A DNA stretch of 64,000 nucleotides from assembly GCA_043228905.1 (NCBI GenBank), contig JBHGNT010000009.1, forward strand, positions 11,222,001 to 11,286,000, in the 5' to 3' direction. The DNA comes from Azolla caroliniana (Eukaryota; Polypodiophyta). The first letter of the stretch is position 1, and each line of letters starts with the position of its first letter. Positions 50,882 to 60,704 of this stretch are shown in pieces. A program made the translations under genes and the position numbers. The notes under the pieces are model-generated. The model did not search any database. It was not told where the DNA came from and saw nothing but the letters and a program-made list of their open reading frames with translations.

Positions 50882-52276
50882 TTGTTAAGATTAAGGAATA
50901 AGCTAATATACTGGAATAAGGAAAAGTTATCCCTAGCAAGATGTATAGTTGTTGCTAATTCTGTGCTTTTGTCTTCCATTTGGTATATAGCGTCTACATG
51001 GCTGTTTTGTAGGTCAATAATGCTTAAAGTTCAACGCCTAGTGCAGAATTTTATTTGGGGGAATGCTATTGTAGAAAATATTGTAGCAAAGGTAGCTTGG
51101 TCAGTTTTTATACAGCCTAAACGGAAAGGAGGTTTAGGTTTGATTGATCCCTTTATGCAAGTAAAGCATTACTTGCTAAACATGTTATAGAAAAAGTTAT
51201 GGATTTGTCATTTATATAAATTTAAGCCAGCGGTAGGTGGTCAATGGCGTGATAGTCTTAGGTGGTTCTTTAACTCTGATTTTCCGTTGCCTAAGTCGAC
51301 TGTTGGGTCTTTATGTTTTTACAATGGAATTCTCCAGGCATGGGAAAGTACTCGTCAAGCACTTGTTTTCTTGCCACCAAAAACTTATCATCAATTCATG
51401 CGTCAACCGTTGTTATGGAATCCATTATTTACTGATGAAGCTACATGTGTTTTGGGTTTACAGTCTAGGTTATCTTGAACTGCAATGGATAGTGAGTGGC
51501 TCATGCTGTACAGTTGCAGATTGGGTAAATTTTCTGCAGACTTCAGTGCAAGACCAAAAGAAATAGGGTGTCTAATTTCGAGGGGAAAATATTATGCTCT
51601 CTCAAGTGTCAACGGTGTATCAGGTAACAGTGCCAACTTTGCAATTCAATCATTTTTAGAGTTGGTATGGTATGTTTTCAACATTTAATATACTTATAGG
51701 AGCTCGTTTATATCATCAAAATGGCAAATTCTATTTTTATGAAGTTCTGGATAATGGTAGGTTGTTATTAGTGGAGGAGGAGTCTCCAATTATGCCTTCT
51801 ACCAAGCAGTTGCCAGTGCAAATAATTGCTAGATTAGATAAAATGATATTTATAGATCTGAATCCATTAATTGCTAATTACTCATCTCATATGTGGGTTT
51901 TACACTCTAGGCCAATTGCTGATCTGCAGTGGGGTCCATCTGATTATGGTTGGAAGTTATCCAGGTCTGACACTTCGCAAACGAAAGTTCTTCCATTCTT
52001 CACATATTCTGTGGCATTGGGTAGAAACTTTTTGTTGAATTAGATAGAGTCGGTACCTGTGGGGAAAAAGTATTGGGAGGAAGGTAATTTGTCATCTTCT
52101 CATTTGTTGAAGTTCTAGAAATAGTTTTGGTCACTTGAATGTATGAACAAGGTATTGCATTTTCGATGGTTGATGATTCAATATACAATGCTAGTAGGAG
52201 ATTTATTGAGGGAACTGGTGCCTGATTGATCATGTGTTCCATGTGGGTTTGCATCTAAGACATTGCATCATGTTTT
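50882..52276 (+). pseudogene. LINE ORF2 C-terminal region
   Basis: Several short frames: 50882-51190 (thumb region), 51237-51566, 51485-51688 and 51672-52043. Together they carry the post-RT region to the C-terminal Cys/His-rich end. Frames change at least four times. Confidence 0.75.
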
Positions 52277-52280
52277 TTGG

Positions 52281-53307
52281 GACGGCCAAACGTACAAGGA
52301 AGACACAAACACACGCAAGAATGCTCGTACGTCTTTTGAGGAGGAGAGGTGCATGGGCACACCCGAAACACTCCCTCGTCATAAGACGGCCGAACGTACA
52401 AGTGGATGAGAAGAAAGAAAGAAAGAAAGAAAGAAAAAACACAAATGATATTGGCTAAAGAAATAAATATGTGTTCAATTCCAACGCAAGAGGGCCCTTT
52501 ATAAAATAGGGTTTGATTACAATGTGGAAACTTGTAGTTAACCACAAGCTCAACAAAACATAAATACTAAATGCCCTTAGAGACTAGAGCAAATCCAAAC
52601 ATGGAGCACAAACACGACGAAGACGAACACACGAGCACCACAAAAATGCCGACCCCAACGAACCACGACCACCCGAATGGCGAGCACACGGGCTCACAAC
52701 GACGAACAGGGCTCGCAACGTCCAACCAACAAAGCTCGGGCTCATGAGCACCGTAAACAAGCACTTCGAGTGCCAACGTGAAGAAGACGAGCACGTGGCG
52801 ATGAGGGGATGAAGGGGTATGAGATGAAGAGAAGTGGTGAAGATGAAGATGAAGCGCTCCAAAGGAAAAATGGCGATAGTCTCCTCCTCCCAAAACGAGC
52901 CCTCCTCGACCTCCTTTTATAGGAAAAAAAGAAGGGGGGTCACCAATTTTGGCTTCAATGAAAAAGGAATAAAATTTCTTAGATCACGCTGCATTGTAAG
53001 ACCGGATTTGAACCAAGCACCCCTAGCTAAAAGTCAATGTGACTATCCACTAGCCCATTAGCTCTCTCTTATATAATATATAATTCTATATCAACAAATT
53101 CATAGCATGTCTCCCCTCTACTTTTTATCTCTCCTCTCTCTTACTTTTTGCACGAGCTTCTATACCTCCGTTCCACCCTTTCTTTTCCTTTTTCGTTTGC
53201 ATGTGCACAATTAATTGCCTTTGTGTGCACACACATTGGACATGCACATTTTGACCCCCGCCCCTTTCGCCGGTTTTTCCCACTCTCGATCACGTGACAA
53301 CACGACA
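52281..53307 (-). repeat. 3' LTR of element C, truncated
   Basis: It matches the last about 1.0 kb of the 5' LTR: TTATAAAATAGGGTTTGATTAC, GATGAGGGGATGAAGGGG, the tRNA-like piece and the pyrimidine-rich CACATTTTGACCCC end. It starts within the last minisatellite unit, so the rest of the array is missing. The junction with the LINE is at about 52280. Confidence 0.88.
52998..53060 (-). repeat. tRNA-like segment inside 3' LTR of element C
   Basis: On the minus strand: TAATGGGCTAGTGGATAGTC, then GGGGTGCTTGGTTCAAATCC. GGTTCAAATCC fits the polymerase III B box. The counterpart in the 5' LTR is 62683-62748, where the B box is eroded (GGTTCAAATTT). Related to the sequence at 21503-21571. Confidence 0.55.
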
Positions 53308-53367
53308 TCCACCCCTACCTAACCGCACATCCTCCGGTATGTGCCAAGAATGGCGGGCTGAGGGTGG

Positions 53368-54360
53368 TCAATAGTTCCTTTCCTCCTCCTCATTGGCCCC
53401 GCGGCTTGTTGTTTGCTCGTCTTTATCTTCGTCAAGGTCATCGAGGTTTGGCTCCTTGTCCCGTCGCTTTTTGAAGATTTTGACCCGCTGGCCTACTATT
53501 GGTACTGCTAGCTTAGTCCCATCGAGTTCAGCGAGGTGGTAGGTGGCATTATCGTTTGCACTCGTTACCACGTACGACCCGAACCATCACTTTGAGAATT
53601 TGCACACCGAGCTATGTTGATTGTGGAGACTGCTATCATACACAATCACCTAGTCTCCTTCTTCGATCTTCTGAGGGCGTCGTCGGTGTGTCTTGTCGAA
53701 CCGAGCTTTGTTACTTAGCCTAACCGCTTCTAACCTCTCCTTTGCCAACTCCAAGTCTTCGGGTCTTCTCTCAAGTTGTCTTATCCTTGTTGCTAGAAGC
53801 TCTTCTCGACTCATCTCGTTTTCCTACGACATCGCTACCCATGACGCGATCGTGTCTTTAATGGGCATCACCGACTTTTGTCCGTACATGAGTTCAGCTA
53901 GCATGAAACCTGTAACTGAGCTATGAGTTTTTCTGTCAGCCCACAAGTCATAGGGTAGTAAACAAGGCCAGTTCCCGACTCGCCCATCACAAGGTCTTAC
54001 AATGGCTTTTACGATAGGCTCGTGTCCGTGTTCTATCTTTCCATTAGCCTCCGGGTTATAGGCGGTCATGAGAGAGAGCTTCACTCCAAGTCATTCAAAG
54101 AGCTCTGTAGCTTCATGAGCGTTCAACACTCCTTTGTTGGCCACTATCTTTCCCACACATCCGTACCGGCAGATGACATCCTCGAGTAAGAATTTACACA
54201 CCCCCGTTGTCGTTTTGTTTGCTAAGGCTCGCCCTTCTACCTGGTTTGTTAGGTCTTCTCTTGCTAGCACCAAATATTTCATTTGACCCACTCCCATTAG
54301 CATCAAAACCAAATTCACCATCCATTTGAAGTGTATGGTGAGTGGGTAGGTCGGGTGCAA
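53368..54360 (-). pseudogene. Element C integrase
   Basis: The core starts at about 54360 (HPTYPLTIHFKWMVNLVLML; the first Asp is Asn here), then IVANKGVLNAHEATELFE (Asp of DRG replaced by Asn), AYNPEANGKIEHGHEPIVKA with the Glu, and TGFMLAELMYGQKSVMP. The C-terminal GPY-type module is at 53700-53368 (TYHLAELDGTKLAVPIVG). Frameshifts at about 54090 and 53600. Both Asp residues are mutated, so it is inactive even apart from the stops. Aligned with B over the whole length. Confidence 0.85.
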
Positions 54361-55094
54361 CTCGTCCCTATGCCGTATGTTTGAGTGTATCTAGCAGTTT
54401 TCACACGTCCCCACGAAATGGGCGACATCCTTGTACATTCCCGGCCACCAATACTCTCCTTTAGCTTCTTGAATGTTGCCCACGTTCCTCTATGGCCCGC
54501 CCAAGGAATCTCGTGGAACTCAGACACCAATGTTGTCTGGTCCTCTTCCTTTATGACCACTCGTTGTGGCATCCCCATCCTTCTCTTCGGGTGCCCCCAG
54601 AGGAATCCCCCTTGTAGGAAGTACTTGTATGCTTTCTTTCGGACTCTCTGTGCTTCCTCCTTTGACCATGAACTATCCACCGTCATTGAGCTTAAGAACT
54701 TGCCAATGTGTAGCCACTCCCCTTCGTATTCACTTTCGTTGAAGGCGTGGAGTACTCGCACATCTCGATCATCTATAGACGCTTGGGCCGTCTTAAAGAA
54801 GTCAAGAGCGACATCCTCATCTTCAGACATCATGTCGCTTTTGCACTCGAATCTTGCCGTCAATAGCATATCTGCCATGGCATTGTTCTTCCCTGAAATG
54901 TGGTGAATCTCCAGGTTCATAGATTTGATGTAAGAAATCCATCTTAGCATAGCTAGGTTAGGTGTTGCACATCCCGAAACCATCCCTAGGATTGGAAGAC
55001 AATCTGTCTCTATTACCACCTTTGACCTGATTAGGTAATCTTTATCCGCCTTCACTGGGGACACAATACCCCAAAGCTCGCGTTTTACTTGGGC
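54315..55094 (-). pseudogene. Element C RNase H second half and integrase finger
   Basis: Reads PVKADKDYLIRSKVVIETDC, LPILGMVSGCATPNLAMLRW, YIKSMNLEIHHISGKNNAMA, the connection region, and TLVSEFHEIPWAGHRGTWAT with the HH half of the finger. This is the block deleted from element B. It is separated from the RNase H start by the solo LTR at 55100-55857. Confidence 0.85.
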
Positions 55095-55099
55095 ATATC

Positions 55100-55857
55100 T
55101 GTTAGGAAATAGGTCCCTCCGGATGGGAAGTGAGAAGAACAGTGCTAATGAGAATCTCAGCCGAGGCCGAAACTGGATGTCGAGTACCCGGCAACGGAAG
55201 ACCCGGTGAGAACCGGATGTGGCGTACCCGGCAAGCGCCGGATGAAGAGTACTCGGGAACGGAAGACCCGGTGAGAACCGGACGTGGTGTACCTAGCAAG
55301 CGCCGGATGAAGAGTACCCGACTACGGAAGACCCGGTGAGAACCGGATGAGGAGTATCCGGCAAGAGCCGGATGGTGAAGGTCCGGTGAGAAGTGCTCAC
55401 CGGATGAAGGGACATATTCATAAATATGTTTCTTGAGAGTCCATTGGGGCTATATTTGTAAATAGCCGAAAAGTCATATTAGTATAAATATGACTTAGGG
55501 CAAACTTAGAAGTTGTTGTTGTCATTCTTGTTGGCACAAGATTAGAGCGCGTAACTGTGTACAGAGAGAGTGAGAGAGAGGAAGAGGTCGTTGCCTCTGT
55601 TGTAATCGCCGCCTGTGGCGAAGATAGAAAGCTCGAGGTCGTTGCTTCGGTGTTTTACCATTTGTACATTCGGACATAGTGATAGTTTGCAGTTTGGGGG
55701 CTGCCGTGGTTTTCTTTCCCTAGTTTGGGTTTTCCACGTTAACATCCTATGTTCTCTTCTCTCCATTGTGTCATGCATTCATTCCCCATTTTCTGTGTTT
55801 GATTCTAAGCTCGGTTGTGACCGAGCGTTGCTAATCTAGAGCGTGTAGTTCTTGTCA
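55100..55857 (+). repeat. Solo copia LTR inserted in RNase H of element C
   Basis: TGTTAGGAAATAGGTCCC to TAGTTCTTGTCA, 758 bp, flanked by ATATC on both sides (55095-55099 and 55858-55862). Removing it with one copy of ATATC restores the GYAQVKRELWGI region. It contains four to five diverged short repeats of CCGGTGAGAACCGGA at 55200-55400. Same family as 25603-26612 and 50325-50880. Confidence 0.93.
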
Positions 55858-55862
55858 ATATC

Positions 55863-56991
55863 CTCATTGTCGCTCGCTTAATACCTTGGCTCCGAACCGG
55901 ATGGGTTAGCATGTACCATCCTCTCCTTCTTGGTTGATGACCCATCTGATCCCTATTGGACTCGTATCTACCGTCACATAGATGGGCACCACTTCCTTGT
56001 ACGTTCAGTCGTCTTGTGAGGCGGGAGCGTTTCGGGCGTGCCCATCCACCTTTCCTCCTCATAAAGGCGTACGAGCATTTTCTGTGTGTGTTTGTGTCTT
56101 CCTTGTACGTTCGACCGTGTTGTGACGAGGGAGCGTTTCGGGTGTGCCCATGCACCTCTTCTCCTCATAAAGGCATACGAGCATTTTGTGTGTGTGTTTG
56201 TATCTTCCTTGTACGTTCGACCATCCTGTGATGAGGGATCGTTTTGGGCGTGCCCATGCACCTCTCCTCCTCATAAAGGCGTACAAGCATTTTGTGCGTA
56301 TGTTTGTGTCTTCCTTGTACGTTCGGTCGTCTTGTGACGAGGGAGCGTTTCGGGCGTGCCCATGCACCTCTCCTCCTCATAAAGGCGTACGAGCATTTGT
56401 GTGTGTGTTTGTGTATTCCTTGTATGTTTAGTTTTCTTGTAACGAGGGAGCATTCAGGCTTGGCCATGCACCTCTCCTCCTCATAAAGGCGTACGAGAAT
56501 TTGTGCGTGTGTTTTGTGTCTTCCTTGTACGTTCAACGTCTTGTGACAAGGAAGTGTTCGGGTGTGCCCATGCACCTCTCCTCCTCATAAAGACGTACGG
56601 GCATTCGTGTTTGTGTTATCGTCCCCTTGTGCGTTCATCTTGCGTGGTCATCTTTGCTTGTATCTACCCTTCCTTGTATACGACTTTTTGTAAAGCTGGT
56701 ACCACTACCAACATTACTTTGAGCCTCTTCATTGCCTCTATGTGCTCTTCCTCCCACTTGAACTTCCGCCCCTTCTTGAGTAGCCCATACAAGGGCTTGG
56801 CTAGGTGAGTGTAGTGCGGGATCCAGATGTGGTAGAATGCACATGCACCAAGAAATCGCCTCACCTTTGTTTGCGATTTACATTCTTCCCTCATGTCTGT
56901 GATGGCGTCCACCTTTGCCAGGGATGGCTTCCCTCCGTACGCCCTGCACAAGTGTCCCACCACAAGAATCTCCGGTTGGCCGAATGCCGAT
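55863..56991 (-). pseudogene. Element C RT thumb and RNase H start, split by minisatellite insert
   Basis: From the right: VVGHLCRAYGGKPSLAKVDA, KVRRFLGACAFYHIWIPHYT and LYGLLKKGRKFKWEEEHIEA down to VVYKEG at about 56670. After the insert: PIYVTVDTSPIGIRWVINQE and the FGAKVLSERQ region at 55990-55863. Removing the insert plus one of the flanking TACAAGGAAG copies restores VVYKEVVPIYVTVD. Confidence 0.85.
55992..56668 (-). repeat. Inverted copy of element C LTR minisatellite, inserted in pol
   Basis: About 6 units of the ~105-bp repeat. 55992-56662 is the reverse complement of 60705-61374 with only a handful of differences by eye. The insert is bounded by a 10-bp direct repeat, TACAAGGAAG on the minus strand, at 56669-56678 and 55992-56001. 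That word also occurs in every minisatellite unit. Confidence 0.9.
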
Positions 56992-57029
56992 TTCTCACTT
57001 GAGAAGGTTAAGCGTGCATCTTCGAGTCT

Positions 57030-57722
57030 TTATAGAACCTTCTCGCAATCGGGGATGTGATATGCCACATAACTTCTGCACCCATCCTTGTCCAAGGTTT
57101 CATCTTTCTCCGCTTCAGAGCACCCTTTTATGGGGATGTCATCGAGGAATGACATGGTGATGTCGGGGATGCAATCTCTCAATACCTTGTTCATTGCATT
57201 TACCATGTGGGCTACAGAGTTAGTGCCTCCTTGTGGCAAGGTACACATTCACACTAGGCCGGTAGGGGTCCACATCGTCGTGATGTCCCTACTCTCCACA
57301 ACTAGTTGGAATTGATCATACCTTGAGTATAGATCATTGATTGAATAAATAGACCTTCAAGTGAAGGCGCTCGGCCCGACCCCTGCATTTTGAATTGTCA
57401 CTTGATTAACAGGTTGTAGGTCCTGGATGAAGCGTAAGGTGTAATTCTTCTTTGGCACAATGAACCACCGATTCAAGTATGGGGTGCTTGATGGATCGAG
57501 GATACCCATCTCAATATTTTCCTTGAGTAGCTCAATCAACTTCGGGATGTGAGCTCTCAGAACCGGGATTGGTTTGATGTTCCACGGTACATGCGGTACC
57601 GTAAAAATCACCATTGGTTCCACGATCTTAGAGTTTACACACCCTATCTCACCCGACGAGAAGGCGAAAGCCCTTCTGTGGCTTTTGATCATCTTTCTAA
57701 ATCTTTCCTCCTCCCTAGCCAA
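57030..57722 (-). pseudogene. Element C reverse transcriptase
   Basis: IVEPMVIFTVPHVPWNIKPI, PSSTPYLNRWFIVPKKNY, LRFIQDLQPVNQVTIQNAGV, then a short deletion and stop (TIDEFAEAFAG of B is reduced). Next LPQGGTNSVAHMVNAMNKVL and RDCIPDITMSFLDDIPIKG with the catalytic Asp pair. The FLDDIPIKG box matches B and differs from the plant-type box at 520-555. Broken by at least three stops. Confidence 0.88.
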
Positions 57723-57773
57723 TAGGAAGCCACCCCCACCAATCCGGAGCTTCTGTCGCGTCTTGTCGGTGAA

Positions 57774-58289
57774 CTAGTGCCCTATGCCTCGTGGGTCCCG
57801 CAAGCTAGGATCAGTTGCTACCCTCTTTATCCGATCCCAACTATTGTTAGGCAATGTGGTAGCCACAGGTTTCACCTTCTTGTCCACGGTCTTGTACTTT
57901 GTTTGCACCTTGACCGTCCTCGCTTCGTCAATCAACCGCCCAAGCTCTTCGATGGCGGTGTACATGTCAACTGAGTTGACTGGAATTACCTTGTCTTCAT
58001 TGAGGCCCAAAACGACTATCCTCTCCATCTCTCTGAAAGTGTCATCGAACGAGACCACCTCCATGGTGCTGCTTATGGTGTCATCTTTCCCCAATAAATT
58101 ACATTGTTTGAGATACCTTTCGTATCTCTTGGCCCTAGGATGATCTCTATCACTAAAACTAGTAATTTTACAAGCTCCATTTTTGGAGAACCAAAATTGT
58201 TTCCTATTACATTTAATAATTTTGCTAGGGTTTAGGGTCTTAGTTTGCCTCGGGCTATTGCGTCCCCACTCTTTAATAGCCCGCATCAA
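57774..58289 (-). CDS. Element C pol N-terminal region
   Basis: A frame that opens at the protease stop. The ATG at 58286-58284 overlaps the upstream TGA (TGATG). Reads MRAIKEWGRNSPRQTKTLNP, NGACKITSFSDRD, MEVVSFDDTFREMERIVVLG, and ends after SLRDPRGIGH at a stop, where B runs on into TFTDITLRELK. The function of this pre-RT region is unknown; B has an equivalent of about the same length. Confidence 0.75.
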   Translation of the reverse strand: MMRAIKEWGRNSPRQTKTLNPSKIIKCNRKQFWFSKNGACKITSFSDRDHPRAKRYERYLKQCNLLGKDDTISSTMEVVSFDDTFREMERIVVLGLNEDKVIPVNSVDMYTAIEELGRLIDEARTVKVQTKYKTVDKKVKPVATTLPNNSWDRIKRVATDPSLRDPRGIGH

Positions 58290-59425
58290 AAATCCTCTCG
58301 TCTCTCCCCTTTGAGGGAGGCTCGATTGTGCTCATGGTTGGGCCCCACCGTAAGGAATTGGACCGAATGCTTCCCATCTTGGTTCTTGACCCTCGTATAT
58401 GCCGACCCGTTGTCTAGCACCTTCATCTCCATGTGAGCCGCCGTGATGTATGGTTCACCCAAGATGACCGGGTGCGAGGACGTCTCTTGAACAAAGAAAT
58501 GTTGATTTATTTCTATGTCCCCCACCTTCACACGTACATTCGGGCAAGCCCCGTATAGCTCCTCGGTTGCTCGGGTCGCCGCTCTAATCTTCCACCCGTG
58601 GTTCGTGTTGATCGGCCACTTTCCCTTTTTATAAAAGTCCATGGACATAAGGTTGATCTCAAAACTATGGTCGATCAATGCTACAACTGACACTTTTACA
58701 TCTCCGACCCGTACTGGTGTCTCCATTGTCGCTCTCGCCCAATGCGGCCTTGTGTAGTGACTGTCCGCATAGTCTTCGTCTTCCTCAGGAACCTCAGTTG
58801 ACAATGCATTTACAATCGTGGGCTTTGCCACTTCTTGCTCCGTCGAGAGCCGCTTCCTCTTCATTAGGTCGATGATGACCTCATGGAATTCTTTCTTGGC
58901 AATTCTGAGGACCGCTCGCAGAGTAAACTCTACATGACTATCGAGGATCCTTTCCTCCAATACCTTCTTCAAGTCCATTGCTTGTTCGATCTTTGAGCAA
59001 AGCTTGAAGTTCGGGGGGTTCCCCTTCTCTTTCCATCTTTCGTTGCGTGCTTGAGACTGGTTCGACTCTTCCTTTCTTCGTGCACCTCGAGTGTCATATT
59101 TCCTTGATGGACCATATCCCTCGTCATTTCCTACCTTCTTCTCCTCTACCATTACTTCGTAGTTTTGGCAAGCGGCTTCCACTAAGCCTGTCTTTTCTTC
59201 TACCGGATCCTTCCACCCACTTGCTTCTTGGACCCTTCTTTCCGCTTTGTCCACTTCTTCTCTTTTGAACTTTCCCCTAGAGAGGCTTCCAAGCATTGAC
59301 AACCAAAAGTCAAACTCTTTCTCCTCTTTCCTCCTCACCTCTTTCCCCACTCGGATCCCAACCAACGCCGAGTAGTGGACGGCTTCAACATGTCTTTCTT
59401 CGGCCTCCTCCATTAGCCTTCTCAT
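58286..59425 (-). CDS. Element C retropepsin-like protease region
   Basis: 379 codons. Contains KKVLEERILDSHVEFTLRAV, LRIAKKEFHEVIIDLMKRKR, then the protease: VVALIDHSFEINLMSMDFYK, where the active-site triad is DHS (B has DHG), then HFFVQETSSHPVILGEPYIT. Collinear with B 7436-8704. The ORF starts just after a stop that cuts it from the zinc-knuckle part. Confidence 0.85.
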   Translation of the reverse strand: MRRLMEEAEERHVEAVHYSALVGIRVGKEVRRKEEKEFDFWLSMLGSLSRGKFKREEVDKAERRVQEASGWKDPVEEKTGLVEAACQNYEVMVEEKKVGNDEGYGPSRKYDTRGARRKEESNQSQARNERWKEKGNPPNFKLCSKIEQAMDLKKVLEERILDSHVEFTLRAVLRIAKKEFHEVIIDLMKRKRLSTEQEVAKPTIVNALSTEVPEEDEDYADSHYTRPHWARATMETPVRVGDVKVSVVALIDHSFEINLMSMDFYKKGKWPINTNHGWKIRAATRATEELYGACPNVRVKVGDIEINQHFFVQETSSHPVILGEPYITAAHMEMKVLDNGSAYTRVKNQDGKHSVQFLTVGPNHEHNRASLKGERREDF

Positions 59426-59431
59426 GCCCCC

Positions 59432-60463
59432 TTAGCCTTGATTCAATCCCAAGGGCTGCCTTGTCTCCGTTGAATAGACCCTATTGTTCCAAAGATAAAC
59501 AATATCCCTTCTTAGGGCCTCTTGAAAGTCTCCACACTCCCTTCGTAGGTGGTTGGGATTGTCACACCACATACATGTTTGTGCGAACGGGGGACGTCGA
59601 TCTTGAGGGCCACCACTCTCTCTCCTAGCTTGCGCTATTTGGAGATCTCGCACCATCTTTGCGAGCTCATCTATTGTTGACCCTCCCGACGGTGCTTCAA
59701 CCACGTTTCTCTCGGGGACGGACCTTGCATTTGCTTGTTCTCTTTCTTGAGGTGCTCTACCACCCCTAGGTTTGTGTGTCTCACTAATAGAGCTTGTGGA
59801 TGTTTGGCCACTCAACGGAGACCATTCGTTCCATTCCCTTCTCTTATCGAAGCGACTACAAACCCGTTTTACCATAGCTCAATCCGTAATGAGCTCATCA
59901 TCAGTTTTGAGGAGGAGCCCCACCTTCTCTCGGTCTTATGCATGACCAACTTTTATGAATAGTAGGGCCTTGCTTGTGTCAAGCACCATCCTATCGAGAG
60001 CCAAGAGTCGTGCGAAGCGCTTCTCAAATTCTTGTAGAAGTGCCATAGTATTTCTCCCCTTGCTGGGAAGCTCAACCCACTCCATTAGATCCCTTTTCAA
60101 AATTCTGAGTGAGTCATCAAGGCCGTACTTCTCGAGGAGACTTTCTTTGAACTCCACCCAATTGCAACAGTCCGCTTGGATCTCGAGTACCTCTGCGTGG
60201 ATACTCGGCATTACCACTCTAGAAAATCCGGTTAGCCGCCTATCTTCCGGGAAATTTCGCATAAGTATTTCGGTCTTATAATCATCCAAGTGGCTCGTGG
60301 TATCTCTTCCATTGAACCAACCCATTGTGCTGACCACCACCTCTATGGTCTGGTCTAGGCCGGTGATGCCTTCTCGGGCATTTACGAAGCAGTCCACCAT
60401 CGCCGTCATCGCTTCAGCGAGTTCTCCTCCTCTCATCTTGGTTCTCCCTTGCCACCCTTTCAC
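59432..60463 (-). pseudogene. Element C gag and zinc knuckle
   Basis: Frame 60463-59936 (MKGWQGRTKMRGGELAEAMT, TGFSRVVMPSIHAEVLEIQA, FKESLLEKYGLDDSLRILKR) stops, then 59875-59432 continues VKRVCSRFDKRREW and ends with the zinc knuckle CMWCDNPNHLRREC (C-X2-C-X4-H-X4-C). Collinear with the gag of B, and more complete than it. Confidence 0.85.
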
Positions 60464-60704
60464 GTTAGGTTCACCAATTTATGTCACGATGTTTCGCGTG
60501 TGTGTGTTATTTGGGTGGGACCACGGGGGTCTTCGACTAGGGAGTACTGAAGGGATAGAGAAGACCCAAGGTTTGTTTTACGACAATACTACTTCTTGAC
60601 CCCTTAGCAAGTGCTCGTTGCCCCTTTTGTGAGGCCTCTGGCTTTCGTTGATCACGACTTGTCAAGTTTTCGAGATCACCGCACGAGCCAATGATCAAAC
60701 GGGT

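Larger units (their letters stand above)
48890..52280 (+). mobile_element. Non-LTR retrotransposon (LINE), decayed ORF2
   Basis: Plus-strand frames with stops and shifts. Order: SSRVIQLGNQILELEKVSAE (region before RT), the RT at 49419-50114, then after a solo LTR (50325-50880) the thumb and C-terminal region: LRLRNKLIYWNKEKLSLARC, VANSVLLSSIWYIAST, VQRLVQNFIWGN and KGGLGLIDPFMQVKHYLL. A Cys-rich end follows, CVPCGFASKTLHHVFW, near 52240-52275. The sequence then changes abruptly to element C. ORF1, the endonuclease and the 3' end are not in the window. Confidence 0.88.
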
